This document shows, piece by piece, positions 1 through 7,450 of a stretch of 25,823 nt of DNA. The DNA is from Gordonia westfalica (GTDB lineage: Bacteria; Actinomycetota; Actinomycetes; Mycobacteriales; Mycobacteriaceae): NCBI RefSeq assembly GCF_900105725.1, contig NZ_FNLM01000025.1:1-25823 (forward strand), written 5' to 3'. Below the pieces are notes generated by a model. That model did not search any database. It saw nothing but the letters and a program-made list of their open reading frames with translations, and was not told the DNA's origin. Each line of letters opens with the position of its first letter. Positions within the stretch are counted from its first letter, which is position 1. The translations under genes were made by a program, and so were the position numbers.

Positions 1-2
1 AG

Positions 3-788
3 GCCGCACACAACGGCACCGCGGCATGGTCGGAGGCCCAGTACGGCGCATACCTGAAGGTCGTCCGGGCCATCAACAAGCGCCTCGGCAACCCGTGGAA
101 CAAGGTCGTCGCGCACAAGGAGTACGGCGCGATCCAGGGCAAGTGGGACCCCGGGAACCTCGACATGAAGCTGTTCCGTCAGCGGCTCCTCCAGGCACCG
201 GATAAGCCGCTCGTGGTCATGAACATGATCGAGCTCGAGGCCAAGGAGAATCCGTGGGTCGGCGTCCGTAAGGCGAAGCCCGGCGCCGGGGGTGAGCGCA
301 AGGTCGGCCGCGACGGTAAGGGCCGGTTCGTCGAGTACGAGAACGCGCACATCTACTTTCACCCGGCGACCGGCGCGCACGCCATCCCGCACGGCGGCCT
401 GTTCGAGGCGTACGCCGAGCGCAAGTGGGAGACCGGCGAACTCGGCTTCCCGGTGCGCGACTTCACCAAGCTCGCCGACGGCGCAGTCATGGCGTTCCAG
501 GGTGGCGTGCTCTACCGCAAGGACGGCAAGGACCACCACGTCGTGAAGGGCGTCATCGGCCAGCGCTGGGCGCTCGAGGGCTACGAGAAGGGCCCGCTCG
601 GCTGGCCGACGTCGGACGAGATCTCGAACGGCACGGGCGGCAAGCGTCAGGCGTTCGAGCACGGCGTCCTCGAGTGGGACCCCTCAGGCGCGGTGAAGAA
701 GATCGGCGACGCCGCGAAGGATCTCACTCTCGTCAACGCGGCCGGCATCCCGCTGGCCGTCGAAGCAGTCGACCTCATCGCGGCCTGA
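3..788 (+). CDS. lysA: Endolysin LysA, 3' part (amidase domain plus LGFP repeats)
   Basis: The gene is open from the left edge of the window, so its start lies outside; ATG 165 is internal. The visible N-terminal part (HKEYGAIQGKWDPGN) looks like the end of an Amidase_2 (N-acetylmuramoyl-L-alanine amidase) domain, with the His and the KWDPG box usual in actinophage lysins. The C-terminal part carries LGFP-type cell-wall repeats (ELGFPVRD, PLGWPTSDE), a module that anchors proteins to mycolic-acid cell walls. It would cut peptidoglycan at the end of the lytic cycle. A holin-like gene follows 28 bp downstream and lysB lies further on, forming a lysis cassette. The domain assignment is by motif; any other domains upstream cannot be seen. 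Confidence 0.85.
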   Translation, partial: AAHNGTAAWSEAQYGAYLKVVRAINKRLGNPWNKVVAHKEYGAIQGKWDPGNLDMKLFRQRLLQAPDKPLVVMNMIELEAKENPWVGVRKAKPGAGGERKVGRDGKGRFVEYENAHIYFHPATGAHAIPHGGLFEAYAERKWETGELGFPVRDFTKLADGAVMAFQGGVLYRKDGKDHHVVKGVIGQRWALEGYEKGPLGWPTSDEISNGTGGKRQAFEHGVLEWDPSGAVKKIGDAAKDLTLVNAAGIPLAVEAVDLIAA

Positions 789-815
789 GCCGCACCCACA
801 GAAGGAGTTCTCGTC

Positions 816-1217
816 ATGTCTGTACCCACCCCTCGTCTTGTCCTCGGCCGCGAGCCCGCCGCCTGGACCTCCCTCGTCTCAGCCATCCTGGTTCTGCTGA
901 CCACGTTCGGGTTCAACATCCCCACCGAGACTCAGGGCGTGTTCATGGCCGCGGTCAACGCGGTGCTCGGTCTGCTCGTGGTGATCTCGGTGAAGGAGAG
1001 CGTGTACCCGGCGCTCGTCGCGGTCGTTCAGACCGCGGTGCCGCTGGTCGTTGCGTTCGGCTTGAACCTCAGCGAGCAGCAACAGGGCGCCATCCTCGCG
1101 GTCTCCACGATTGCTCTCGGATTCCTGTTCACCCGCCCGCAGGTCACACCGAAGGTGTTGGCAGGTATTGAGCTTCCCGCTGACGGCGTCGAGCGCGAAG
1201 TCAACCTCGGCCGATGA
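816..1217 (+). CDS. Putative holin, multi-pass membrane protein
   Basis: A 133-aa protein with about four hydrophobic segments (near residues 17-35, 42-60, 65-84 and 90-107), a short charged N-terminus and a charged C-tail. A good ribosome site (AGAAGGAG) sits a few bases before ATG 816. Its place directly after lysA and before further small membrane genes is that of the holin in many actinophages, which opens the membrane and triggers lysis. Its stop overlaps the next start (ATGA), so the two are translationally coupled. The holin role is inferred from topology and position; no diagnostic residue is seen. Confidence 0.7.
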   Translation: MSVPTPRLVLGREPAAWTSLVSAILVLLTTFGFNIPTETQGVFMAAVNAVLGLLVVISVKESVYPALVAVVQTAVPLVVAFGLNLSEQQQGAILAVSTIALGFLFTRPQVTPKVLAGIELPADGVEREVNLGR

Positions 1218-1513
1218 CCGTGACCTCGAGCGCCAGCGCTTGGATGAACCCCGCCGCGCTGAGTGACATCGGCGTGGTGGGGGTCGTCGTCGGCATGGCG
1301 CTCGTGCTCGGTATCGCCTTCGCCCGTGGCTGGATCGTATGGGGATCGGAGATCTCGATCTACAAGACCGCGGCCGAGCGCGACGCCAAGACCATCGCCG
1401 ACCTCCTCGAGACCAACGCGCGCAACGCGCAGACGATGGCCGAGTGGAATGTCGCCGGCCAGCTCATCGCGAGCCAGTCGAAGGCACTGCGAGAGAGCTT
1501 GGAGTCCAACTGA
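1214..1513 (+). CDS. Small membrane-anchored protein of the lysis cassette
   Basis: A 99-aa protein with one hydrophobic segment near residues 21-43, followed by a long charged, probably helical region (KTAAERDAKTIADLLETNAR). Its start overlaps the holin stop as ATGA. A single-TM protein with a soluble helical tail next to a holin is common in actinophage lysis cassettes, where it may be a second holin, an antiholin or a regulator of lysis timing. I do not recognise a named family; the role is inferred from position only. Confidence 0.65.
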   Translation: MTVTSSASAWMNPAALSDIGVVGVVVGMALVLGIAFARGWIVWGSEISIYKTAAERDAKTIADLLETNARNAQTMAEWNVAGQLIASQSKALRESLESN

Positions 1514-1707
1514 TGTGGGGATTCAAGACCAAGGGGGCGAGCGCGCACGAAGTTGATGCGCGCTCGAAGCGAAACGCGCGATCGGCCGAAGAAGCCCGGT
1601 CCGAAAGCGCACGGCTCGCCGAACGGGCGCGGCCGGTACAGCGGGAGCTTCGTGACCAGTTGGAACGCAACCACTGGGCCGAGCTGATCTTCGGAAGGCT
1701 GAACTAG
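1513..1707 (+). CDS. Small basic helical protein, lysis cassette
   Basis: A 64-aa protein beginning MWGFKTKGASAHEVDARSK. The reading frame is open further upstream, but ATG 1513 shares one base with the preceding stop and is the natural coupled start. It is highly charged, rich in Arg, Glu and Ala, and probably one long helix with no membrane segment. Short MWGFK-starting proteins of this kind occur between holin-like genes in Rhodococcus and mycobacterial phages, and their function is unknown. Confidence 0.6.
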   Translation: MWGFKTKGASAHEVDARSKRNARSAEEARSESARLAERARPVQRELRDQLERNHWAELIFGRLN

Positions 1708-1940
1708 TGGAGCTGATAGCCGACTGGGCACTTGTGGTGCTCGCCGTGCTGGCCACCGTCTACACCATCTGCTACGCCGCATGGCAGTACTGGTGGAAGG
1801 AGCGGGTGTCACTCATCTACCTAGGCAAGTCGACCCTGATGTCGCTGGTCTTTCTCCAGATCTCGGCGTCAGTGTGGGCGGGTACTGACTATCCGGGGCG
1901 GGCGTGGATTCGATTCATCCTGTACTCGGGTGGCGCGTGA
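1707..1940 (+). CDS. Small two-TM membrane protein, holin-like
   Basis: A 77-aa protein from GTG 1707, which shares one base with the previous stop (TAGTG). Two hydrophobic segments (about residues 5-25 and 41-58) flank a basic turn (WWKERVSLIYLGKS). Its stop overlaps the next start at 1940. The two-TM layout in a lysis cassette suits a class II holin or a holin partner. I cannot tell which of the membrane proteins here is the pore former. Confidence 0.6.
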   Translation: MELIADWALVVLAVLATVYTICYAAWQYWWKERVSLIYLGKSTLMSLVFLQISASVWAGTDYPGRAWIRFILYSGGA

Positions 1941-2076
1941 TGATGCTCGCGCTCCTGGTGATGCTGCTGGTGTTGCAGTACAAGACCCGCCGTGACCGTT
2001 GGCGGCAGGCGACTTCCGCCGGCCATGGCAAGTGTGGCGCGACGAGATCCGAGCATGGTGGGCAGGACGGTCATGA
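1940..2076 (+). pseudogene. Short membrane protein, apparently frameshifted
   Basis: ATG 1940 overlaps the preceding stop and begins MMLALLVMLLVLQYKTRRDRW, one strong hydrophobic segment followed by basic residues. In this frame the sequence then runs meaninglessly through the start of lysB. One base over, from about 2017, the frame reads RRPWQVWRDEIRAWWAGRS and stops at 2074-2076, which would overlap the lysB ATG at 2073 as ATGA, the junction style of this whole cassette. I infer that one base is missing somewhere in about 2000-2034. Function unknown; possibly another holin-like peptide. Confidence 0.5.
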
Positions 2077-2772
2077 TCGAACTTCTCTGGGTCGACGGAA
2101 CTTGGGCACCCCGCGGCGGCTCCCCCGCGTCGGAGGCGCTGCGCCGCGCGCTCGACCCCGCAAGGTGAAGTTCACGTATGTGCCGTACCCGGCCGACTTC
2201 GGCCCGGCGACCGGCATGGGCGACCTGTCGTATGAGGAGTCGAAAGCGATCGGCGCGGCAGCGTTGGATCGAGCTGTCACCGAATCCCGCGAACTCGTGG
2301 TCGTCGGCGGCTACAGTGCGGGCGCGGCGGTCGCAGTGAAGTACGCGCGCGACATCCTGCCTCGGCGGCCTCGCCATCAGGTGCTCGCCGTCGCGACGCT
2401 GGGCGACCCGCACACGCCGGTGCATCACGGCCGGTCCGGGATCGCCGGGGCGCTGCACGTCCCGCGGCCTCGGTTCACCGAGTGGGCGCCGGGTGATCCG
2501 ATCGCCGACCTGCCGCTAGGTTCACCGCTGCGCACGGTCGCCGACCTAACCGGGTGGATGTCGGTGCGCACACCCGAGGCCGCCCGCGCCTGGGCGTTCA
2601 AGACCGCTGAACGTCTGGCGGTGGCGCAGCCGTGGTGGAATCCGTTCCGCTGGCCCGATTTCGCGCGTGCGGGGAGGACATCCGCAACTATCTCGGCACT
2701 GCGCATTCCACGGACTACGACGGTGGTGGCCACGCTAAGCGGTTGGCCCGCATGATCGAAGGGGTGAGTTAG
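2073..2772 (+). pseudogene. lysB: LysB, mycolylarabinogalactan esterase, with two one-base deletions
   Basis: LysB releases the mycolic-acid outer layer from arabinogalactan so that mycolate-bearing hosts can lyse. The protein can be read only by changing frame twice. ATG 2073 begins MIELLWVDGTWAPRGGS and stops at 2166-2168. From the C run at 2156-2159 the next frame gives VKFTYVPYPADFGPATGMGD, the serine-hydrolase nucleophile elbow GYSAG, and a GDPIADLP segment that probably supplies the catalytic Asp. After the G run at 2671-2674 a third frame gives EDIRNYLGTAHSTDYDGGGH, probably with the catalytic His, and ends at TAG 2770. Each join needs one added base. As written no single frame holds the whole triad, so the product would be inactive unless the deletions are sequencing errors. 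Confidence 0.8.
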
Positions 2773-2774
2773 CC

Positions 2775-3440
2775 ATTACAGCTCCAGATCAGCCCGGTGC
2801 TGGTGTACCGGGCAAATACTTCCTGCCCGCGAACCGCCCGAACGGTGCCACGTCAGGCCTGTCGCAGTTCGCGAATGCGGATCAGGCGTTCTGGGATGAC
2901 TACGCGTACAACCAGTTCAATCCGAAGTTTAAGCATATGGGTGAGCCGGTTGATGTGATCCGGTTGTTGGCTCATGCGGCGACGGCGAACATTGCGTCGA
3001 TCATCAACGGCATTTTCAATGGCTGGTTTGGTGGCGGTTCGGTTGGTGATCCGCAAGAGGTTCAGTACACGATCCAGGCCATCGCTGACGCCGTCCTCAA
3101 CGGCTACAACGTGGAAACCAAGGTCACGTCGGGTACGTGGACGAAACCTGAAAACATCACCGAACTGATCGTGGGTCTCATCGGATGTGGGAAGAACGGT
3201 TCGGACGGCACCTCCAGTACCACCACCCGCGCAGCTGGCGGCCTCGGCGGTGGATACATTTTCCAGCAACTCGACCCCGAATCAGTGGATTCGAGTACGC
3301 CTTACGTCGTTGGCACGAATGGCAATCCGTCCAGTTTCGGCACCCATATCACCACGACCCCAGGGCAGGGTGGGATCTCGACATCGTTCGGCTATTCACC
3401 CACCACATCCCTGCCGGGGAACGGCGGCGGTGGTGGTCTA
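2775..3440 (+). pseudogene. Glycine-rich minor tail protein, 5' part, interrupted by IS630-family element
   Basis: The frame gives ITAPDQPGAGVPGKYFLPAN from about 2775, then a helical region, then SGTWTKPENITELIVGLIGC. The WTKP segment starts the glycine-rich domain found in many phage tail-tip or fibre proteins. The frame is cut at 3440 by the insertion sequence; reading into the element adds only two residues before a stop. No ATG, GTG or TTG lies between the upstream in-frame stop (2736) and the conserved-looking N-terminus. The choices are ATT 2775 or the internal ATG 2937, so the true start may be altered. Removing the element and one TA joins this frame exactly to 4575-4907, giving about 332 residues. 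Confidence 0.75.
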
Positions 3441-3459
3441 GTGTCCTGAGTCATTAATT
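3441..3459 (+). repeat. IS630-family left terminal inverted repeat
   Basis: The sequence GTGTCCTGAGTCATTAATT begins directly after target dinucleotide TA 3439-3440. It matches the complement of 4554-4572 in all 19 positions; the next base on each side differs. Confidence 0.9.
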
Positions 3460-3483
3460 GTCATTCGGTTGATAGACTGGGGA

Positions 3484-4575
3484 ATGGCAACCCGGGGTCC
3501 GCGAGCAGTGGATATTGTTCTGACCGATGACGAGCGCCGTGAGCTCGAAGGGTGGGCGCGTCGGCGAACGACGGCCTCGGGTTTGGCGATGCGATCACGA
3601 ATCGTTCTCGCTGCCGCAGATGGCGGGTCGAATACCGAAGTGGCACAACGACTCGGCCTCAACCGAGGTACCGTGCGGCGATGGCGAGGCCGGTTCGTCG
3701 AGCACCGCTGCGAGGGGTTGCTCGACGAACCCCGGCCCGGGCGACCTCGAACCGTCGGCGACGAGCAGATCAAAGACCTGATCACCGCAACTCTCGAGAC
3801 CACTCCGAAGAATGCGACACACTGGTCGACTCGGTCGATGGCTGAGCATCTCGACATGTCGCAGTCAACTGTTTCGCGTGTATGGAGAGCGTTCGGATTG
3901 GCTCCACACAAACAGGATTCGTGGAAGCTGTCGAAAGATCCCATGTTCACCGAAAAGGTCCGCGACGTCGTCGGGCTCTACATGAACCCACCCGAACGTG
4001 CCCTGGTGCTCTGCGTTGACGAGAAGACCCAGATCCAAGCGCTCGATCGCACCCAGCCGATCTTTCCCATGCTCCCGGGCACCCCGCAACGGGCCAGCCA
4101 CGACTACGTGCGCAACGGCACCTCCAGCCTGTACGCGGCGTTGGACATCGCGTCGGGCAAAGTCATCGGTTCGCTTCACTCACGGCATCGCGCAACGGAA
4201 TTCATCGGATTCCTCCGCAAGATCGACGCCGAGGTACCCGACGAGCTCGACGTCCACCTGGTCATGGACAATGCCTCCACCCACAAGACACCCGCGGTCA
4301 AGCGATGGCTGACCGCGCACCCGCGGTTTGTTGTCCACTTCACCCCCACCAGCTCATCCTGGATGAACCTCGTCGAACGCTGGTTCGCCGAACTGACCAC
4401 CAAGAAACTCCAACGCTCCACCCACCGCACCGTACGAGCACTCAATGCCGACATCAGAGCGTGGATCGAGACCTGGAACGACAACCCCCGCCCCTACGTG
4501 TGGGTCAAGACCGCTGACCAGATCCTCGACTCCATCGCCCACTACTGCACACGAATTAATGACTCAGGACACTAG
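3484..4575 (+). CDS. IS630-family DDE transposase
   Basis: A 363-aa transposase from ATG 3484 (MATRGPRAVD); TTG 3469 in the same frame would add five residues. The N-terminus holds two helix-turn-helix segments (about 38-72 and 112-136, each ending in an RW/RVWR recognition helix) that bind the inverted repeats. The catalytic domain shows D179 (LCVDEKTQ), D262 (LVMDNASTH) and E298 (NLVERWF). The D-to-E spacing is 35 residues, typical of IS630 DDE enzymes. The frame is undamaged and looks active. The element contains no stop codon for it: the TAG at 4573-4575 is made of the duplicated TA plus the first flanking base. Confidence 0.95.
   Translation: MATRGPRAVDIVLTDDERRELEGWARRRTTASGLAMRSRIVLAAADGGSNTEVAQRLGLNRGTVRRWRGRFVEHRCEGLLDEPRPGRPRTVGDEQIKDLITATLETTPKNATHWSTRSMAEHLDMSQSTVSRVWRAFGLAPHKQDSWKLSKDPMFTEKVRDVVGLYMNPPERALVLCVDEKTQIQALDRTQPIFPMLPGTPQRASHDYVRNGTSSLYAALDIASGKVIGSLHSRHRATEFIGFLRKIDAEVPDELDVHLVMDNASTHKTPAVKRWLTAHPRFVVHFTPTSSSWMNLVERWFAELTTKKLQRSTHRTVRALNADIRAWIETWNDNPRPYVWVKTADQILDSIAHYCTRINDSGH
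4554..4572 (-). repeat. IS630-family right terminal inverted repeat
   Basis: AATTAATGACTCAGGACAC is the exact complement of the left end and is followed by target TA 4573-4574. It also encodes the last six residues of the transposase. Confidence 0.9.
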
Positions 4576-4907
4576 CAGACTCCGGCACGAATGGTTTGGC
4601 GGGCGGGTCAACGCCTCTCGGCGCTGGTGGGACTGCGGGGGCAGGTGCGCCTAGCGGTAACGGTGGACCCGGTGGTGCAGGCGCGAACGTGTCGCCGGCA
4701 ACTCAAACGAAGTGTGGCGGCGCCGGTGGTGGTGGCGGTGGTGGTGGTGGCCGTGTCAGCTTCCTCAACTACAGCGGCGGAGCTGGCGGCCCGGGCGGCT
4801 ATCCCGGCGGTGGTGGTGGCGGTGGTGGTGGTTCGAACGGCGGTACCGGCTCATTCGGCGCTGGCGGTATCGGCGCTACCGGTGTGATCTGGATCTTCTG
4901 GAGATGA
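4575..4907 (+). pseudogene. Glycine-rich minor tail protein, 3' part beyond the insertion
   Basis: The frame reads ADSGTNGLAGGSTPLGAGG and is dominated by Gly runs (GGAGGGGGGGGGRVSFLNYS), ending IGATGVIWIFWR. Gly-rich cores followed by a short hydrophobic C-terminus are typical of phage tail-tip or fibre proteins with a Gly-rich domain. It has no start of its own and is the remainder of the gene beginning near 2775. The stop overlaps ATG 4904 of the next gene as ATGA. Internal starts such as ATG 4591 lie in other frames. Confidence 0.75.
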
Positions 4908-5275
4908 GTATGAAACCAGCAACCCTTGTGGCTGAAGCTCTTCCGCATATGCCGCCGATCACGAACCTGTACTCCACGGAGGATGGGTTCCTGTTGGTGT
5001 TGGTGGTGGAAGTGCCTGACATGACTTCGATTCTCACCAGCATGGGAATGCAGGTTCCCGTCTCGCGGTCGCATCTGAAACCGGATGTGTCGGTGTTCCT
5101 GTCGGATGAGCGTGGCCAGGTCATCGACTACGACGGTGACCCCGCCAACGGTTTGACCCCGATCCTGTCGACTGACTCGAAGTCGTTCGCGATGACCATC
5201 AACCCCGACCTCGCCACCCACGCTGATGCTTTGGCGGCACTCGGATATGAACTCACAGAACAGGAGACACCATGA
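4904..5275 (+). CDS. Tail-region protein of unknown function
   Basis: A 123-aa protein beginning MSMKPATLVAEALPHMPPIT; ATG 4904 overlaps the previous stop, and ATG 4910 is two codons later in frame. It is mixed alpha/beta, with a hydrophobic strand (DGFLLVLVVEVPD) and an acidic middle, and has no membrane segment or signal. Its stop overlaps ATG 5272. It is probably a virion or tail-assembly protein by position. I do not recognise the family. Confidence 0.7.
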   Translation: MSMKPATLVAEALPHMPPITNLYSTEDGFLLVLVVEVPDMTSILTSMGMQVPVSRSHLKPDVSVFLSDERGQVIDYDGDPANGLTPILSTDSKSFAMTINPDLATHADALAALGYELTEQETP

Positions 5276-5631
5276 CCACCGTCACCCTCGGATGGGAGGG
5301 AACGAAAGCGGAAATCCCCCTCTACCAGAACAGTGACCTGGTTTTCTCCCTCGACCCCATCGACGCCACCTCCGGCAACATCACATCGTGGCCGGTCGGT
5401 GCAGCATCGACCCTCTACTTTTTCGAAGGCGACCCCGTCCGGAACGCCACCACCCCCATCATCTCCATCCCCGGCGTGGTGGAACCACCCTCCATCGACT
5501 ATGTGGTGCAACAGGAAACGCTGGCCCCCATCATCGGGCGGGCCACCCACTTCCTGCTCACGGTGTCGATGCCCGAAACCCCCACCCAGGAATATCCCCT
5601 CTACTACGGGAAAGCAGTCCGCCGTGTCTGA
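5272..5631 (+). CDS. Beta-rich tail protein, possibly LtfC-like
   Basis: A 119-aa protein, MTTVTLGWEGTKAEIPLYQN, alternating beta-strand-like and polar segments (SDLVFSLDP, STLYFFEGD, HFLLTVSMP) and ending YPLYYGKAVRRV. Small all-beta proteins of this kind near the tail fibre of actinophages belong to a beta-sandwich family (LtfC-like). I suggest that with low confidence, since only the general pattern matches. It is coupled to the preceding gene by ATGA and overlaps the next by eight bases. Confidence 0.65.
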   Translation: MTTVTLGWEGTKAEIPLYQNSDLVFSLDPIDATSGNITSWPVGAASTLYFFEGDPVRNATTPIISIPGVVEPPSIDYVVQQETLAPIIGRATHFLLTVSMPETPTQEYPLYYGKAVRRV

Positions 5632-5746
5632 GTGGACCGACGACAACGGCACCCGACATTGGATCGACGATCACGGGCGGGAACACGTCGACCTCACCGC
5701 CGAACAAACCCTCCACCTCGACATCAACTACAACCTAGGAGAATGA
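5624..5746 (+). CDS. Forty-residue acidic protein in tail cluster
   Basis: GTG 5624 lies inside the end of the previous gene and begins a 40-aa product (MSEWTDDNGTRHWIDDHGRE) that ends one base before ATG 5748. The protein is acidic and contains a WxDDxG-type repeat (WTDDNG, WIDDHG). Its length and overlap fit a real short tail-cluster gene, and the 3' end holds the ribosome site (AGGAG) of the next gene. Function unknown. Confidence 0.5.
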   Translation: MSEWTDDNGTRHWIDDHGREHVDLTAEQTLHLDINYNLGE

Positions 5747-5747
5747 C

Positions 5748-6092
5748 ATGGCACTCGCCACCAACGCGATGAAAACCGCCCTGCTCAATGCGTATGCAGC
5801 GCAGGGAACGTGGATTTCCCTGCACACCGCCGACCCCGGCAGCACCGGCGCATCCGAGGTGTCGGGCGGTACCCCCGCGTATGCCCGCCAGCAGACGACC
5901 TGGGGGACTCCGGCGTCGGGTTCCATGACCGGGTCGAAGGTGTCGATCAACGTGCCCGCCACCACCGTCGTCGCGGCCGGCGTGTACTCGGCGCAAACCT
6001 CCGGCACCTATTTGGACAAACTGTCCATCCCCTCCACCACAGTCAGTGCGAACGCCACCATCGACGTCACCCCCACGATCACCATCACGTAG
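5748..6092 (+). CDS. Minor tail / tail fibre-associated protein
   Basis: A 114-aa protein, MALATNAMKTALLNAYAAQG, preceded by AGGAG. The segment WISLHTADPGSTGASEVSGG matches a pattern common in phage tail-fibre-associated proteins (SLHTADPG...G..EVSGG.YAR), which are usually 110-180 aa. The remainder is Ser/Thr-rich and probably beta-structured. The next gene starts immediately after its stop. It is presumably a virion component at the tail tip. Confidence 0.75.
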   Translation: MALATNAMKTALLNAYAAQGTWISLHTADPGSTGASEVSGGTPAYARQQTTWGTPASGSMTGSKVSINVPATTVVAAGVYSAQTSGTYLDKLSIPSTTVSANATIDVTPTITIT

Positions 6093-7406
6093 ATGATCGT
6101 TCTGGCAGGCAGGGTGGTGACGGCAGTCCCCAACCGTCCCTACCTGTTTACGGCGGTACCGGTTCCGCGGGTGGGTGTGGTGCTACCTGCTGCACCCCAC
6201 ACGCGGGTGGTGGTACCGGAAGCCCGGCACACTGGGGTGAGGTTGCCGACGGCCCCGCACTATCGGACCCGCCGGCCCCGCACCAAAGAACGGTTGATGT
6301 CCGGCAACACCATCACCGTCACCGCTGCGGGTGTGGTGTACGCCCGACTCTGCGTGGACTATGCGGAGCAATCCGTCCAGGTGGGGCAGTCCGGGAAACT
6401 CGGTGTCGGCATAGCCGGTACCGGTTCGGGTGTGGTGGCTGGTGTGGGTGTGGTGCGTGCCCGTTACACCCTGACCGCAACCAACACCATCACCACCGAC
6501 ACCAGCAGCGATGGCCGCGCCCGCTACACACTCGACGCTACACAAGCGACCACTGTCACCCCTGCAGCGTCGACGGCAACTCTCTACACCCTGACCGCCA
6601 CACAAGACATCACCATCACCCAACCTGTCGTCACCCGCCCACGCATTGAGCTGGATGCAGCACAAGACATGGTGGTGGCGCCGACAGCATCGTCAGTGCC
6701 ATCGGTGGGATCGGTGAATGCGGATGCCTCCCAAACGTTCGAGGTGACGTCTGTGGCGGTGGTGAGGGTACGACACACCATCTCCGCCACCCAAACCACC
6801 ACCGTGGGGCAGGCCACCGAACTGGGTGGCCTACGCGTACCGTTAGCCGCTTCTCAAACGGTGGCTGCCGACCAAACCGGTACGGCGCGGGCACGCTACA
6901 CGCTGGCGGCACTGCAAACCATTAATGTCGCCGACACCGCAGACCTGCGCCCCCAGCTCGCCGCCGCCAACACTGTGACTGTCACTGGCACAGCCACATC
7001 CCGACCCCGCCACACCCTGACCGGCACCAACAGTGCTGCAACATCGAGTGCCGCGACCGCCACCCTCGTCACGTTCACCCGTCAACGCATGCAGAACGGG
7101 TCAGTATCGAACTCGTTCCTCCCGTATGTGCAGGTGACCGGGTTCACCTCTGACCCCACCTATCCGGCGACGGTCACCAACAATGCGCTCGTCGTGAAGG
7201 GCGCCGGGAACGTCACCCTCACCTGGTCGGCGACTGGTAACGGCAACATCAAAATCCAACGCAACGGTGTCGACGTCGGCAGCGTCGGACTCACCGGCAC
7301 AGTGTCGTTGACCGTCGCCGCAGGCGACCAACTCACCATGTGGCATGCCTCGAATGGCGGACCTCAGTCAGTGTCTGGCTGCTGGATCAACATCACCCCC
7401 GCATAA
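6093..7406 (+). CDS. Minor tail protein with about ten 20-residue beta repeats
   Basis: A 437-aa protein whose ATG directly follows the preceding TAG. After a basic, Pro-rich N-terminus (to about residue 68), residues about 120-330 form tandem units of roughly 20 residues. The pattern is RxRYTLxATQTxTVxxxAxx (RARYTLTATNTITT, RARYTLDATQATTV, ATLYTLTATQDITI, RVRHTISATQTTTV, RPRHTLTGTNSAAT). The C-terminal 110 residues look like a carbohydrate-binding-type beta domain (GAGNVTLTWSATGNGNIKIQ). It probably forms an extended fibre or adhesion arm at the tail tip, next to the large spike gene. The repeat family is not one I can name. Confidence 0.7.
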   Translation: MIVLAGRVVTAVPNRPYLFTAVPVPRVGVVLPAAPHTRVVVPEARHTGVRLPTAPHYRTRRPRTKERLMSGNTITVTAAGVVYARLCVDYAEQSVQVGQSGKLGVGIAGTGSGVVAGVGVVRARYTLTATNTITTDTSSDGRARYTLDATQATTVTPAASTATLYTLTATQDITITQPVVTRPRIELDAAQDMVVAPTASSVPSVGSVNADASQTFEVTSVAVVRVRHTISATQTTTVGQATELGGLRVPLAASQTVAADQTGTARARYTLAALQTINVADTADLRPQLAAANTVTVTGTATSRPRHTLTGTNSAATSSAATATLVTFTRQRMQNGSVSNSFLPYVQVTGFTSDPTYPATVTNNALVVKGAGNVTLTWSATGNGNIKIQRNGVDVGSVGLTGTVSLTVAAGDQLTMWHASNGGPQSVSGCWINITPA

Positions 7407-7450
7407 GGCGCCCGTCTGCGGTACCCCCCCTCCTGTTCGAAAGGAAGTTC

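Larger units (their letters stand above)
3441..4572 (+). mobile_element. Complete IS630-family insertion sequence, 1132 bp
   Basis: The element is bounded by perfect 19-bp inverted repeats (GTGTCCTGAGTCATTAATT and its complement) and flanked on both sides by TA, within CTAG, as expected for TA-duplicating IS630/Tc1-type elements. It carries one transposase gene that fills nearly the whole length. It splits a glycine-rich minor tail gene, and precise removal with one TA restores that frame. Perfect ends and an intact transposase suggest a recent insertion. The tail gene is presumably needed for virion assembly, so the phage copy is probably defective or maintained as a resident element. Confidence 0.93.

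Noticed and set aside
1904..2755. A single open frame of 283 codons across the lysis region
   Set aside because: Its first 70 residues are out-of-frame translation of the small membrane gene and of the lysB start. Only the middle is LysB, and the end is again out of frame. It is a product of missing bases, not a gene.
2073..2772. Programmed ribosomal frameshifting in lysB
   Set aside because: LysB is normally a single frame, two shifts would be needed, and the same kind of defect occurs in many unrelated genes here.
3438..3950. Antisense frame within the insertion sequence
   Set aside because: It is a shadow of the intact transposase, with no domain sense and no start signal; IS630-type elements carry one gene.
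6093..7406. CRISPR-like or other DNA repeat array
   Set aside because: The repeats are degenerate at DNA level, keep codon frame and have no spacers; they are protein repeats. No CRISPR array was seen in the window.
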